DNA of 64,000 nt from Methanococcoides alaskense (GCF_031454185.1 NZ_JAVDQI010000001.1:62001-126000); one strand, 5' to 3'; positions 26,530 through 38,000 are shown, numbered from the stretch's first letter. Numbers and translations: made by a program. The notes: a model not told the origin generated them from the sequence alone.

Positions 26530-28155
26530 ATGATATCAAGTTCCGATTTGAAACAAGAATTTAAAGAAAGTGATCGATTTTATGAAGATGCTAACAAAGA
26601 CTTGTCTTTAAAAGATCCTATATTGCAAGAAATGATTCGAAGCGAATTTGGAAGAGACAGAGATAGAATCTTTTTTTCAAGAGCTTTTCGAAGATTACAA
26701 CACAAAGCACAGATCTACTCTAATGAGAAAGGTGATCACTATAGAACTAGGCTTACTCACACATTAGAAGTTTCCCAATTATCAAGAAGTCTTGCCAGAT
26801 ATCTTTCAGTGAATGAAGATTTAGTAGAAGCTATTGCAATTGGTCATGACATTGGACATACGCCATTCGGACATGAAGGTGAAAGGGTGTTAGATGATGT
26901 GATGAGTGGGAATGACAATCTTGGAATGACGAGATTTAAAATAAATCATGGCGGTTTTAAGCACAATTTTAATAGTGTCCGAGTATTGGATATTACTACA
27001 TTAAAATATCAGGATAAACCTGGATTAAACCTGAGCTGGCAAGTTTTAGAAGGAATCTTAAAACACACCAGAACAAAAAGATGTAAAGAAGAAGATTGTA
27101 CTAAATGTGGGAACTGCTGGGACATCAAAAGATTTATTCATGATAAAAAATTAATTGATACTTTGTATTTAGATTTTAATTTTTCTGTAACACTTGAAGG
27201 TCAAATTGTTTCAATTGCCGATGAGATCGCTCAACGTCAACATGATCTTGATGATGGATTACGTGACGCTTCATTGAGATTGGATTCTAATGATGTTTAT
27301 TCAAAAATAATAAGCTTTATAGGTGAGATTGTCGATGCTAAACCTGTTAACTGTAAGTCATGTAGTCACCAAGAAAAAGTTTATCTGAATGATTGTTATA
27401 ATTCATTGGATATATTAAAAAACAAACTCGAAGTTAATAAAGAATCCAAAAATAAACTTTATATGATTGACAGTTTAGTAAGAGATATCATTGAATATTT
27501 TATTATCGATGTTTATCGAACAACAAATTATAATATCTCGATTTCCGAATTAGACATCTCTAGAACGAATGCTTGTAATGGTACAATTCTTGACAAAAAT
27601 CTTGTATCTTTTTCGGAGTTAGGGACAATTCTGGATAACAAAATTGAAAGCTACATAAATCATCAAATTATAAATTCACATGGTGTGAACATGTTTGATG
27701 GAAAATCGAAATTCATTATCAGACAATTATGTAAAGCATATTATAATAATCCTCTACAAATGCCTTCATATGTTTTAATGAGGCTAGAAAAAGCAATTCG
27801 TGATAAGTTTCAGTTCTATGGTATAGATTTACGTCTTAGTGATATCTTTAAAAATGGAACAAAGAAAGACATTACCATGTTAATTAAATTGTTAAAACTT
27901 GATGACATTCCTATAATATACATGCAAGGCCCGATTATTAAAAATCCCTATGATATAAATGGCCACGATAAAGAATCAATATTTGAATCTATAAATAAAA
28001 TAGGTACTTCTGAAATCGAGAACGATTCTGATCGATTCGTTAAATGGTTGTTAGAAAATAATTATGCTTATCTCTCTACAATATGTGATTATATTGCAGG
28101 CATGACTGATAACTATGCAAAGGATGAATATAAAAAATTATATTTGGTAGATTAA
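26530..28155 (+). CDS. dGTPase-like HD-domain dNTP triphosphohydrolase
   Basis: 541 aa. The Dgt-family HD motif is complete: HTLEVSQLSRSLARYLSVN near residue 77 (first His) and IGHDIGHTPFGHEGERVL near 104 (His-Asp). RDRDRIFFSRAFRRLQHKAQ upstream is the conserved N-terminal block. A cysteine pair region (CKEEDCTKCGNC, near 190) and another (CKSCSHQ) may hold zinc. Such enzymes hydrolyse dGTP or dNTPs; bacterial relatives stop phages by draining nucleotides. Here it sits between pglX (54 bases) and the RloA gene, inside the BREX locus, with GGTGG before the ATG. It is probably a cargo defence gene co-expressed with BREX. It is more AT-rich than pglZ. Confidence 0.85.
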   Translation: MISSSDLKQEFKESDRFYEDANKDLSLKDPILQEMIRSEFGRDRDRIFFSRAFRRLQHKAQIYSNEKGDHYRTRLTHTLEVSQLSRSLARYLSVNEDLVEAIAIGHDIGHTPFGHEGERVLDDVMSGNDNLGMTRFKINHGGFKHNFNSVRVLDITTLKYQDKPGLNLSWQVLEGILKHTRTKRCKEEDCTKCGNCWDIKRFIHDKKLIDTLYLDFNFSVTLEGQIVSIADEIAQRQHDLDDGLRDASLRLDSNDVYSKIISFIGEIVDAKPVNCKSCSHQEKVYLNDCYNSLDILKNKLEVNKESKNKLYMIDSLVRDIIEYFIIDVYRTTNYNISISELDISRTNACNGTILDKNLVSFSELGTILDNKIESYINHQIINSHGVNMFDGKSKFIIRQLCKAYYNNPLQMPSYVLMRLEKAIRDKFQFYGIDLRLSDIFKNGTKKDITMLIKLLKLDDIPIIYMQGPIIKNPYDINGHDKESIFESINKIGTSEIENDSDRFVKWLLENNYAYLSTICDYIAGMTDNYAKDEYKKLYLVD

Positions 28156-28248
28156 AATTATAATACAGGATGCTAGAGGATTATTTTGAATTTAGCATTC
28201 TTCTTTTCATATATTCAATGAACAAAAACCACATTTGTTTTTAGCAAT

Positions 28249-28261
28249 TAACTTAAATATT
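28249..28261 (+). promoter_or_regulatory. Possible TATA box upstream of the RloA gene
   Basis: CTTAAATATTATC lies about 80 bases before the RloA start, in a 180-base AT-rich gap after the dGTPase gene. It fits the archaeal TATA consensus loosely. It would allow the RloAB pair, pglZ and brxL to be expressed separately from brxB-brxC-pglX. Confidence 0.3.
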
Positions 28262-28337
28262 ATCTAGTTCAAACAACAATATACACGTAAAAATCACAAA
28301 AAATGCAATTAAATCTCAATATTTGGGTGTTATCAAC

Positions 28338-29594
28338 ATGTTAATTGAATTTAAAGCTGAAAATTTCAGATCAATTCGGGATGAGATTACTTTTAGTTTA
28401 CTGGCATCATCGGATAAGGCACTCGATGGGAACTTGATCGAGCTGGATATATTAAAAAAGGATGATCGGTTACTTCGAAGTTCTGTTATCTATGGGGCTA
28501 ATGCTTCGGGGAAGACTAATGTTCTTGCGGCAATGTACAATCTGCAGGCACTGGTGGTCAATTCGGTTAGGAATCAGATCGGGGATGTGCTTCCGTATTC
28601 TCCATTTAAGCTTGCGACGGAGTATGGGGCGAAGCCGACAAAGTTTACGGTGTTCTTTGTTAAGAACAATGTCAGGTACAAGTATAGAGTATCATTTGAT
28701 AGTGAAAAGATTATTGATGAATTCCTTTACTATTATCCCAATAATCGGGAAGCTTTGGTCTTTGAAAGAACAGACACTACGGAATTTAGATTTACAACTG
28801 ACAAAAGGGTTCAGAATGATATTTCGAAAAGGACGTTGGATAATGTCCTTTATTTGTCGAACTCTGCTCAGCAGAACTATGGTAAGACCCTTGAAGCGTT
28901 CAAATGGTTCAAAGAGAACTTACATATTGTAGGATCAATGCCAGTAGTTCAGGACTACTCAACAATCGAGATGTTAAAGAATGATAGTTCAAAAAGAGAC
29001 ATCATCAAGGCTCTTGAACGGGCGGATCTTGGGCTTGTGGATGTTGATGCTGAAATAAAACTATTCAAGCCGAATGATGCACCTCAGGAAGTAGTGGATA
29101 AACTCCCACGCAGCTTTGATATGGATAACGGTGAGCTCCAGAGGATAGAAATAAACTCATATCATCTTGGAACAGATGAAAGTGGAAACAAACAAAAAGT
29201 TTGGTTCAATTTTGAAACAGAAGAATCAGAAGGAACAAAGAGGATGTTCTCACTTATCGGACCATGGTTGGATGCACTTGAAAATGGACATGTTCTACTC
29301 ATTGATGAACTTGAACTGAAATTACATCCGATGTTGAGTGAGCATTTGATCAAATTGTTCCATGATAAGAACTATAATAAGAACAATGCTCAGTTAATAA
29401 TTACAACTCATAACACCAACTTGCTCAACGATGAGATATTCAGAAGAGATCAGATCTGGTTTACTGAAAAGGATGCAGATTCGGGGAGTACAGACCTTTA
29501 CTCATTAGTAGAGTTCAAACCTCGCAAAGATCAGAATCTTCTAAAAGGATACCTGATGGGAAGATATGGAGCTTTACCTTTTATTTCATCTTAA
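28338..29594 (+). CDS. RloA / AbiLi-like AAA ATPase (ABC-type, AAA_15)
   Basis: 418 aa from ATG 28338, preceded by GGGTG; TTG 28323 is an alternative. MLIEFKAENFRSIRDE is the typical N-terminus of OLD-like ABC ATPases, followed by Walker A YGANASGKT near residue 52, LLIDELELKLHP (Walker B) near 320 and TTHNTNLL near 355. It is followed directly by an RloB gene, giving the RloA/RloB (also AbiL) pair found in restriction loci and shown in related systems to abort phage infection. A TATA-like CTTAAATATTATC at 28249-28261 suggests its own promoter inside the BREX locus. Confidence 0.88.
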   Translation: MLIEFKAENFRSIRDEITFSLLASSDKALDGNLIELDILKKDDRLLRSSVIYGANASGKTNVLAAMYNLQALVVNSVRNQIGDVLPYSPFKLATEYGAKPTKFTVFFVKNNVRYKYRVSFDSEKIIDEFLYYYPNNREALVFERTDTTEFRFTTDKRVQNDISKRTLDNVLYLSNSAQQNYGKTLEAFKWFKENLHIVGSMPVVQDYSTIEMLKNDSSKRDIIKALERADLGLVDVDAEIKLFKPNDAPQEVVDKLPRSFDMDNGELQRIEINSYHLGTDESGNKQKVWFNFETEESEGTKRMFSLIGPWLDALENGHVLLIDELELKLHPMLSEHLIKLFHDKNYNKNNAQLIITTHNTNLLNDEIFRRDQIWFTEKDADSGSTDLYSLVEFKPRKDQNLLKGYLMGRYGALPFISS

Positions 29595-30206
29595 ATGGGG
29601 TCTGGAATGTCTGACTATAGCCGAAGAAACCGAGGGCAACGACCTACAAGGAATAAAATGGTAATCATTTGTGAAGGTGAGAAGACCGAACCCCTCTACT
29701 TCAACAATTATCGAACACGACAGAACAACCTCGATGTGATCACGATACCATCGAATCGTAAAGACGTTGTAAACATAGTAGGTTTTGCCAAAAAGAAGCT
29801 GGATGAGCTGGATATTGAAAGTGGAGATTCGATTTGGTGTGTATTTGATCGTGATGAAAATACAGACCAAACAATATCAAGTGCTTACAAAGAAGCTGGC
29901 AGATCTATCAACATGTGTTTTTCGAATCCTTCATTTGAACTTTGGTTCTTATTGCACTTCAGTTATAACAATTCTCCTCTTGAAAATAAAGGTTTGATAG
30001 AACTATTGAAAAGAAATATATCTGAATACAGCAAGAGTGAAAATTATTATAAAGTACTTGAACCTTTAATGGTTACAGCGATCAAGAACTCTAAAAAGCT
30101 GGAAAAATATCATCTTGACAATGGAACAGAACTTAACAGTACAAAAAGCAATCCATCTACACAAGTTCACAGAATGATTGAAACGATTCTAAACTTCAAT
30201 TCATAA
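29595..30206 (+). CDS. RloB / AbiLii-like protein
   Basis: 203 aa. Basic N-terminus (YSRRNRGQRPTRN), then KMVIICEGEKTEPLYFNNY, which carries the Glu of a TOPRIM-like nuclease fold, IWCVFDRDEN (acidic Asp-x-Asp pair near residue 80) and NPSFELWFLLHF, all hallmarks of RloB. It is immediately next to the RloA ATPase gene (stop and start adjacent), as in AbiL and RloAB pairs. RloB is the presumed nuclease effector, held in check by the ATPase. The pair lies between the dGTPase gene and pglZ. Confidence 0.88.
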   Translation: MGSGMSDYSRRNRGQRPTRNKMVIICEGEKTEPLYFNNYRTRQNNLDVITIPSNRKDVVNIVGFAKKKLDELDIESGDSIWCVFDRDENTDQTISSAYKEAGRSINMCFSNPSFELWFLLHFSYNNSPLENKGLIELLKRNISEYSKSENYYKVLEPLMVTAIKNSKKLEKYHLDNGTELNSTKSNPSTQVHRMIETILNFNS

Positions 30207-30248
30207 AAACGTACAGTTGGCTTCAATATACTCATCGGATGCATCAGT

Positions 30249-32864
30249 ATGGTTAACATAGAGAAAACAAACCTAACGCTTCTCAAGAAATTTGCTGAAA
30301 AGGAAGACTACGAAGACCGTAAGATAGTCTTTTGGTATGACAATGAAAGAACAGCAGATCAAGAGAGCCTTGCTCTGATCGAAGAGGAGCTGGCAAAACA
30401 CAACATCAAGACTAAAACACTTGATAACAACTATTTTGCTATAAAGAAGCTGTTAGAGGTCGAAGATACCGCTTCCAACTATCTGATCTACTCTCCAGAT
30501 GATGAACGAGGTTATGAAGATAACTGGCTTCTTGACATTCAGATGTATTCAGGCAGGTTCGAGAACAGCAGGATATCGGACATAAAAAGTGTATTGGAAA
30601 TAGATGGGCATGATCTTGACGAATTCCTCGAAAAAAGATACAAGTTCTTCATTAGCAAGAAAAGAACAGAACCCTTTTTACGCTTATATCAGGCTGACTG
30701 GAAAAAAGATGAGTTCTTAATAGGCTTCTTATCCGTTTTTACGAATTCTCGATCAACTGATCTCCGTGAGATCTTGAGAGAGCTTTTAAAGATATCTCTT
30801 GAAGAAGAAGATAACAAGGTATGGGAAGACATTGTCAAATTTGACCTCGTAGATGATTTCTGGAATATTATTAATCGTTACTTCGGTTATCATTCGAAAG
30901 AACCAACTCTTAAAAAGCTGTTCTTAAGCTTCATCATAACCCATATTGTCAGAAACACTGGCCTTAAATTGGATACCTACAAATCTTATATCAATTCCAA
31001 AGGCAACGAGTGTGAGATATTCATACGCAACTGGATGGATCATTCAAAGGACTCACAAGGATTCGATGATTTCTCTAAAGTAGTAATGGAAGAGAATAGC
31101 TCAAGGTTAGAAAGCGATCTCAAGAACATCATCAAAAATTCAGATATCCCTGATTATATTGAAGCCGAGTCCACAGATATCTTTGACAGAGCAGTTATCA
31201 ATAACATTGCAATCGATATCGAAAATGGACAAGAAGATTTCGAATCCTATCTGAATTGGATCGCAATAAGAAAAACAAAACACTGGTATCCAAAATACAG
31301 CGATCTTTATCTTGCACTTGAATATGCTATTTTATTGCATAAATTTGCAAAAGAGTTCAGGGTCGAAGACCTCTGTGATAAGAACTTAAAGGACCTTTTT
31401 CATGCCTACACCGACAAGCATTACCTAATGGACCAATATTATCGCAAGTTCTATTACTATTACGACAAGAGCAGGGAAGAGGACATTCTCAAGAATACTC
31501 GTGAACTTGTCGAAAAACTCTACAATAATGTGCTCATGGATCGTCTTCTTGGTCAATGGAGTGAAGCTATCAACAATGAGACGAATGGAAAATGGAATGT
31601 AGAACTTGTAGATCACCAAAATGAGTTCTACAAAAGACATGTTGATAGGATCTTAAGCCGTAATGACCGAGATAAAGTTGCAGTCATTATCTCTGATGCA
31701 CTAAGGTATGAAGTTGCTGCAGAGCTTCAGGAAGTGCTTAACAGAGAAACTCCAGGCATCATTGAGCTAAATGCTATAACAGGAAATTTACCCTCCTATA
31801 CAAAATTGGGTATGGCAAGCCTATTGCCACATAAAGATCTCGAATATAAAAGTGGTCGTATCATTGCAGATGGAATTAGCACCGAAGGCTCACAAAACCG
31901 CGAGAAGATCTTAAAAAATACTTTCGCAGATTCGATTGTTATAAACTCTAAAGCCGTAATTGATCTTACAACAGAACAAGCAAGAGAACAGTTTAAAGGA
32001 ATTCGCTTATTCTATGTTTATCACGACGAAATCGATGCCACAGGAGACCATTCTGCTTCAGAACATAATGTATTCAATGCTGCCGAAAAAGCGATTGAGG
32101 ATATTAAAAAAGTGATTGACAAATTAGCAAGATCTCAAATTGTAAATAACATAATAATTACTTCCGATCATGGTTTTATTTACAAGAGGGATGATCTTGG
32201 TAATATTGATAAAAGGGACCTCTCCGACTTTGACAAAGAACAGATCATTGAGTCTAACAAACGCTACGTTTTAACAACTGAAGACATTCAGTTAAAGAAC
32301 ACGCACAAATTTGACATGGCAGATACTTTCAACTCTGGGGATAAATTATTCCTTTATACACCTCAAGCTGATCTCAGGTTCAAAGTACAAGGGGCTGGAA
32401 ACAACTTTGTACATGGTGGAGCATCTCCGCAGGAAATTGTGGTTCCTCTCCTAAAGTATAGCTACAAAAAGACTGCTCAACTCGAAAAGAAAGGCATCAA
32501 AACAGGAAAGGTCAGTTTGATCCTTACCACACCTAACAGGAAGATCACGAACACTACATTCAAGATCAGCTTCTTACAATCAGAAAAAGTGACAGACAAA
32601 ATGTTGCCACTTCATTGTAAAGTGTCATTATGGAATCGTAATGGTGACAAAAAGATAAGTGATGAGAAGCTTATCATTGCTGATAGCACATCAAATGATG
32701 CAAAGGAAAGAGTATATTCAGTTACGCTGACATTAACCAATGATGTTGAAAATAAGATATATTATCTTCATGCCATCGATGAAGACGATAAAGCACTTAA
32801 CAAAGAAATATTCGATCCAATTGATTTCAATGTTGATCTCTTATTAAAAAATGATTTCTTCTGA
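30249..32864 (+). CDS. pglZ: BREX alkaline-phosphatase-superfamily protein PglZ
   Basis: 871 aa, in the size range of type 1 PglZ. The metal-binding core of the phosphatase superfamily is visible: VAVIISDALRYEVAAEL near residue 478-495 (Asp nucleophile region), GNLPSYTKLGMASLLPH, then NIIITSDHGFIYKR near 635. The N-terminal half holds the PglZ-specific region (VFWYDNERTADQESLALIEE). PglZ is essential for BREX and interacts with PglX; a metal-dependent nuclease or phosphodiesterase activity has been proposed. It is 42 bases after RloB and 23 bases before brxL, so it is probably transcribed with both. Confidence 0.95.
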   Translation: MVNIEKTNLTLLKKFAEKEDYEDRKIVFWYDNERTADQESLALIEEELAKHNIKTKTLDNNYFAIKKLLEVEDTASNYLIYSPDDERGYEDNWLLDIQMYSGRFENSRISDIKSVLEIDGHDLDEFLEKRYKFFISKKRTEPFLRLYQADWKKDEFLIGFLSVFTNSRSTDLREILRELLKISLEEEDNKVWEDIVKFDLVDDFWNIINRYFGYHSKEPTLKKLFLSFIITHIVRNTGLKLDTYKSYINSKGNECEIFIRNWMDHSKDSQGFDDFSKVVMEENSSRLESDLKNIIKNSDIPDYIEAESTDIFDRAVINNIAIDIENGQEDFESYLNWIAIRKTKHWYPKYSDLYLALEYAILLHKFAKEFRVEDLCDKNLKDLFHAYTDKHYLMDQYYRKFYYYYDKSREEDILKNTRELVEKLYNNVLMDRLLGQWSEAINNETNGKWNVELVDHQNEFYKRHVDRILSRNDRDKVAVIISDALRYEVAAELQEVLNRETPGIIELNAITGNLPSYTKLGMASLLPHKDLEYKSGRIIADGISTEGSQNREKILKNTFADSIVINSKAVIDLTTEQAREQFKGIRLFYVYHDEIDATGDHSASEHNVFNAAEKAIEDIKKVIDKLARSQIVNNIIITSDHGFIYKRDDLGNIDKRDLSDFDKEQIIESNKRYVLTTEDIQLKNTHKFDMADTFNSGDKLFLYTPQADLRFKVQGAGNNFVHGGASPQEIVVPLLKYSYKKTAQLEKKGIKTGKVSLILTTPNRKITNTTFKISFLQSEKVTDKMLPLHCKVSLWNRNGDKKISDEKLIIADSTSNDAKERVYSVTLTLTNDVENKIYYLHAIDEDDKALNKEIFDPIDFNVDLLLKNDFF

Positions 32865-32887
32865 CGTATTATGACCATTAAGGATAG

Positions 32888-34933
32888 ATGAAAATGATAG
32901 ACACAGTACCAGACCTTGAAACAGATAGAAAGCTCAATGAGCATTTTTCAGGACGAGTTGTTAGGAAAGATCTCACGAAGCTCATCAAGATCGGTCACAA
33001 TGTTCCAGTATATGTACTTGAATACCTGTTAGGAATAAACTGTGCTACCAATGATGAAGCTCTTATTCAGGAAGGCATCCAGAAGGTCAAAAAGATTCTC
33101 TCTGACAATTATGTCAGTCCTCATGAAGCAGAAAAGATAAAATCGAAAATAAGGGAAAATGGATATTACACCATCATAGACAATGTTGTCGTCAAGCTCA
33201 ACGAAAGGAAAGACATCTATGAAGCAACTTTCAACAATCTTGGCATAACTAACGTAGAAGTAGATTCCAGCTACGTAAAAATGTACGACAAACTTCTTGG
33301 TGGCGGAATATGGTGCATTATCAAGATGGAATACTCCACTGATTCATCCTTTTCACCATTTGTGATAGCAGACTTAAAACCCATACAGATACCAAACGTA
33401 AAAGTCGATGAACTTATCGAGCAAAGAAAGAACTTTACAAAAGAAGAATGGATAGACGTTTTGTTAAGAACAATTGGAATGGAACCAACATTATTGGAAA
33501 ACGATGTAAAATGGCATCTTCTCGAACGTCTTGTACCTCTTGTAGAGAACAATTACAACCTCTGTGAACTTGGCCCAAGAAGCACTGGTAAATCACATGT
33601 TTACAAAGAGATATCACCAAACTCCATCCTAATGTCCGGTGGTCAGACAACAGTAGCAAATCTATTCTACAACATGAGCACAAGACAGGTAGGTCTTGTA
33701 GGGCACTGGGATGTAGTAGCATTTGATGAAGTTGCAGGCATCAATTTCAAAGATAAGGATGGAATACAAATCCTTAAAGACTATATGGCATCAGGTTCCT
33801 TCGCACGTGGAAAGAACCAAATAAATGCGAATTCATCTATCGTTTTTGTCGGGAATGTTAATCAAAGCATATCTTCGTTACTTAAAACATTCCACCTTTT
33901 TGCTCCCTTCCCAGATGCAATGAACAATGACAGTGCATTCTTTGATAGGATGCATTATTATCTCCCCGGATGGGAAGTCCCAAAATTCAGACCGGAGCAT
34001 TTCACAGATCATTATGGATTCATTGTAGATTATCTGGCAGAATTCCTAAGAGAAATGAGAAAACGATCGTACAGCGATATTATTTTCAAACATTATAATC
34101 TGGGAAATAATCTCAATCAGAGAGATGTTATCGCTGTCAAAAAGACTGTTTCAGGGCTTATGAAGCTTGTATATCCTGACGAAAATGCTACAAAAGAAGA
34201 AGTACAAGAGATCTTAGAGTATGCTCTTGTAGGCAGAAGAAGGGTAAAGGAACAGCTCAAAAAGATCGGAGGAATGGAATTCTTCGATGTTAATTTCTCT
34301 TATATAGACAATGAGGACATGAGCGAGAATTTTGTCAATGTTCCTGAGAGCGGTGGAAATCAGATCATCCCTCCTGGAATGCTAAAACCAGGACAGTGTT
34401 TTGCTGTAGCTGCGACTGAAAATGGAAAAGTAGGAGTATACAAGACCGAACTTCAGGTTACTGCAGGTAATGGAAAATATAATACATCTGGACTTGGTTC
34501 AAATTCGAAAACAAAAGAATCGATCAAAACTGCTGTGAACTACTTTAAAGCAAATGCAAAGTCTATCAGCCAATCTATCTCGACCAAAGAAAGGGATTAT
34601 TTCCTGAACGTACAGGACATTTATGGCGTTGGTATGGCAGAAGGTGCAAATCTTGCTGCTTTTATTGCATTATGCTCAGGTGCTCTTGAACGTTCTGTAA
34701 CAGAGCAAACCGCGATTATTGGTACCATGACGATTGGTGGAACAATACAGAACACTGAAAATCTGGCAGACTTATTACAGGTATGCTTGGATGCTGGTGC
34801 AAAGAAAGTTTTAATTCCTGCATCTGCTACTGTGAAATTGGGAACGGTGCCTCCTGAGTTGCTGAGCAAGTTCCAGTTAGCATTTTATGATGAGCCAATT
34901 GATGCTGTGCACAAGGCTTTGTTCATAAGTTGA
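32888..34933 (+). CDS. brxL: BREX AAA+/Lon-like protein BrxL
   Basis: 681 aa. Walker A GPRSTGKS lies near residue 228, and VVAFDEVAGINF gives Walker B. The C-terminal 170 residues follow the Lon protease fold (YGVGMAEGANLAAFIALCSG, IIGTMTIGGTIQNTENL, AKKVLIPASA), but the Ser and Lys of the Lon catalytic dyad are not at the expected positions (Gly/Ala and Leu/Ala there). This agrees with BrxL acting as a DNA-binding MCM-like AAA+ machine and not as a protease. BrxL is the hallmark of type 1 BREX. It is the last plus-strand gene of the locus; a second ATG at 32894 is an alternative start. Confidence 0.94.
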   Translation: MKMIDTVPDLETDRKLNEHFSGRVVRKDLTKLIKIGHNVPVYVLEYLLGINCATNDEALIQEGIQKVKKILSDNYVSPHEAEKIKSKIRENGYYTIIDNVVVKLNERKDIYEATFNNLGITNVEVDSSYVKMYDKLLGGGIWCIIKMEYSTDSSFSPFVIADLKPIQIPNVKVDELIEQRKNFTKEEWIDVLLRTIGMEPTLLENDVKWHLLERLVPLVENNYNLCELGPRSTGKSHVYKEISPNSILMSGGQTTVANLFYNMSTRQVGLVGHWDVVAFDEVAGINFKDKDGIQILKDYMASGSFARGKNQINANSSIVFVGNVNQSISSLLKTFHLFAPFPDAMNNDSAFFDRMHYYLPGWEVPKFRPEHFTDHYGFIVDYLAEFLREMRKRSYSDIIFKHYNLGNNLNQRDVIAVKKTVSGLMKLVYPDENATKEEVQEILEYALVGRRRVKEQLKKIGGMEFFDVNFSYIDNEDMSENFVNVPESGGNQIIPPGMLKPGQCFAVAATENGKVGVYKTELQVTAGNGKYNTSGLGSNSKTKESIKTAVNYFKANAKSISQSISTKERDYFLNVQDIYGVGMAEGANLAAFIALCSGALERSVTEQTAIIGTMTIGGTIQNTENLADLLQVCLDAGAKKVLIPASATVKLGTVPPELLSKFQLAFYDEPIDAVHKALFIS

Positions 34934-35056
34934 GATTGGAGTAGAGTGGACAATAAACAGCTATTTATAACGAACAGCATAGCGCTAACAAATTACTTCG
35001 AACTATACATGTGTAAAAAATAAAATATGTGGTGTAATTGTACTTTCATTTATACA

Positions 35057-38000
35057 TTATGAAATAATTTTCACATACCCCTTCAATTCATTTAGATGAT
35101 CAGGAGATATAACTATTCGTATTGTTTCCTTATTATCTTTGTATGGATCTGGAAGACTAATTAATTTCCAATGGTAACATTCATCTTTGTTCCAGATTAT
35201 TTTTTTATCAGAGATAGTTTTTAACGACTCACTTATATCTTCCAAATTCAGCATTAAACTATGAAGCAAATCATGATGATATTTACACAGAGATAAATAG
35301 TTCCCTGGATGATCATGTCCTTGACCGCCTACAGGATTCAAATGATGTGCTTCCATTATCGATTTTCTGTTTATATTATACGAAGCATAAGATTTGTGGT
35401 GTGTTAGTAACTCTGGAGTCTCTTTAGACAAACAAATTTGACAATGATAACCATATTGCTTTTTCACCCAATCTGCTACTTCCTTACTTCGATCTGGTTT
35501 TTCAACCAATGATTTGGATCTTTCAGAGTTCCAATTCGTTTTTGGCGCTTTATCTCCAGATGGATCACTACTTACATCTTCACGGTTTGGAGTTATATCA
35601 GATTGATTAGCAGTATGGTTTGATTTACTACTTTTATGTGTTTTTCCTGTTAACTCTTTTCTGAATCTATTTTTTTGCTTACGATTTGATTTTCTTGTTT
35701 TTTTACTTTTTAGTTTATCATTTGGGTCATACGAATGGACTTCTGATTTTTCAGCATCAATGACTGTTCGGGAATTATCTTCAGGAACTTCAAAGTCTTC
35801 TGAATCAATAACTGCTCGAGAATTATCCTCAGGAACTTCAAAGTCTTCTGAATCAATAACTGCTCGAGAATTATCCTCAGGAACTTCCAAGTCTTCTGAA
35901 TCAATAACTGCTCGAGAATTATCCTCAAGGACTTCCAAGTCTTCTGAATCAATAACTGCTCGAGAATTATCCTCAAGGACTTCCGAGTCTTCTGCATCAG
36001 TATCTTTTATAGAACTGTTTTCATTAGCATCCATCTTATCTACAAGCGTTTCTTCTTCATCTACCCCATCAATTGGAATATGCCCAATTCCTTTTGTAGC
36101 CATCAAGTGTTCTATTTCTTCATCGCTTTGATAAAATATCAATATTAAAAAATCATCTAAACCTTTCAAGCCACCAAATATCTTAGACAACGCTACACCC
36201 AGATAATTTCGATCGGGGGAATTATTTAATAAATATATTTTTTCATTATGAGTCAATGATTTTTTTGCATTGGTAGTGACTTCTTCTTCAGATAAAACAT
36301 ATTTTACAACAATATTGTCTGCATCACAAATTTTAATCTCTTCTATGTGCGATAAAACACCATTTTGTGTGAGGTTAGTATAGGTGTCATTTTCTTCAAA
36401 GTACAAATATCTTTTAATGTGCTCAATACGCTTATGGAGCAGTTCTGTTAACTCATTATTTTCTTTTTCTCCATTAACAGTTAACAGCTCAGTTTGAACT
36501 GATTTTGAAGCATATTGAATATTGAAAGTTTTTATGAAATATTGAAACTTAGGGTAAGAATCATTAGGTATTTTTAAAAAGGCTAAGTTTTCTTTATCCT
36601 CAAATAATGAAAAAATAGTGTCATCATCGTTTATGAACACATCAGCATCATTTTTCCAAAAACAATTTTTATTTGTCCATAAAATATACTGATTTTCTAG
36701 ATCATATTCATTCCACCAATCAGCGTCAGATATAATTATTTCATTTTTTTCAGGGTTTAATTCATCATTTAAGATTTTGTATATCTTTTTGACTATCCGG
36801 TCATATTTAATGATAGAGTTGTTATCATTTGACACTTCTTCTTTTGACAATTGAATTAATCTTTTGGCATAATCTTCTGAACTTGGTGTTCTAATGTCAA
36901 GTTTTTCTAAAAAGAGTGATTTAAAATGAGAATAATTCTTTTGTAAATAACATTTTGTATCTCCAAATATATCAGAATAATTACTCCAGAATACATCGTT
37001 CAATGAAAAGTATTTATTTGAATCAGGATCAAAAATAATTTGATTCTCTGAGAATGAACGATTGATTAAATAAGGGTCTTCTTTATAATGTTTGTTCAAA
37101 TACGAATAAAAATTATTAATTAGTTCCTTATCTTGATGTTTATTTTCAGATAAATTGATTAACTTATCAATTACCACGTTAACAGATGGAGATAATATAA
37201 TGCCTATATCATTTAAAAATTCGTTATTTGGACTTTTACTTATAGTTGAATCTAAATAATCGACTTTATCTCCCATTATTTCTTTATTTATAACGTTATC
37301 AAAGAAAACTTCGGATGGTTTTAAGTATGTACTATTTTTTGTTGGAATCCAAGCCGTTTCTCTTAGTCGTGAAAATAAACTTGAGTATTCAGAAGAACTA
37401 TATTTTTCAAATTTAAAACGCTTGTATTTACTCCAATTATTGTTGAATATATTGAACAATATGTGTACAGTTTCTTTCTTGTCGGAATAATCATAGTTAT
37501 CCAATCTTTTAAAAATAGCATCAATTTCTTTGCTTTCATGAGATGAAGACAGTTCATTGACAGTTATGCTATTATTAACTCCAATCTCAAGGAAAAAGGA
37601 TCTCCAACCAGAAATAATCTTATTTTTCAATTTCGTCAGTTGAATTAATTCTGTATTTATTGCTTTCACTTCTTTCTTGTGTTTTTTCATCCATGTTTTT
37701 GATCTGCCTTCAACTTTTTTATTTAAGTCTCTAATTTTATTATCATAATTTTCTAATTCTTTTTGGAGATAATTAGAATCTACAAAATTTTCATTCAACT
37801 CATCAATACCTAAAAATAAGCTGTTTAGATCATATTTAGAAGAATAGATATTAGGCAAGTATGTTTTATCTGGAAGACTATAATAATTTACTCCTTCTTT
37901 AGTCTTAACTGTCTTTAAAAGCAATGTGTTTTTTAAATAATCAAGGGATTCAGTTTTACTTTTATAATCATTGATATTATCTTTAATATATTTGGTGTGT

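Noticed and set aside
35760..36131. Plus-strand Ser-rich protein of 123 aa
   Set aside because: It is the mirror of the 48-bp repeats of the sacsin-like gene on the minus strand.
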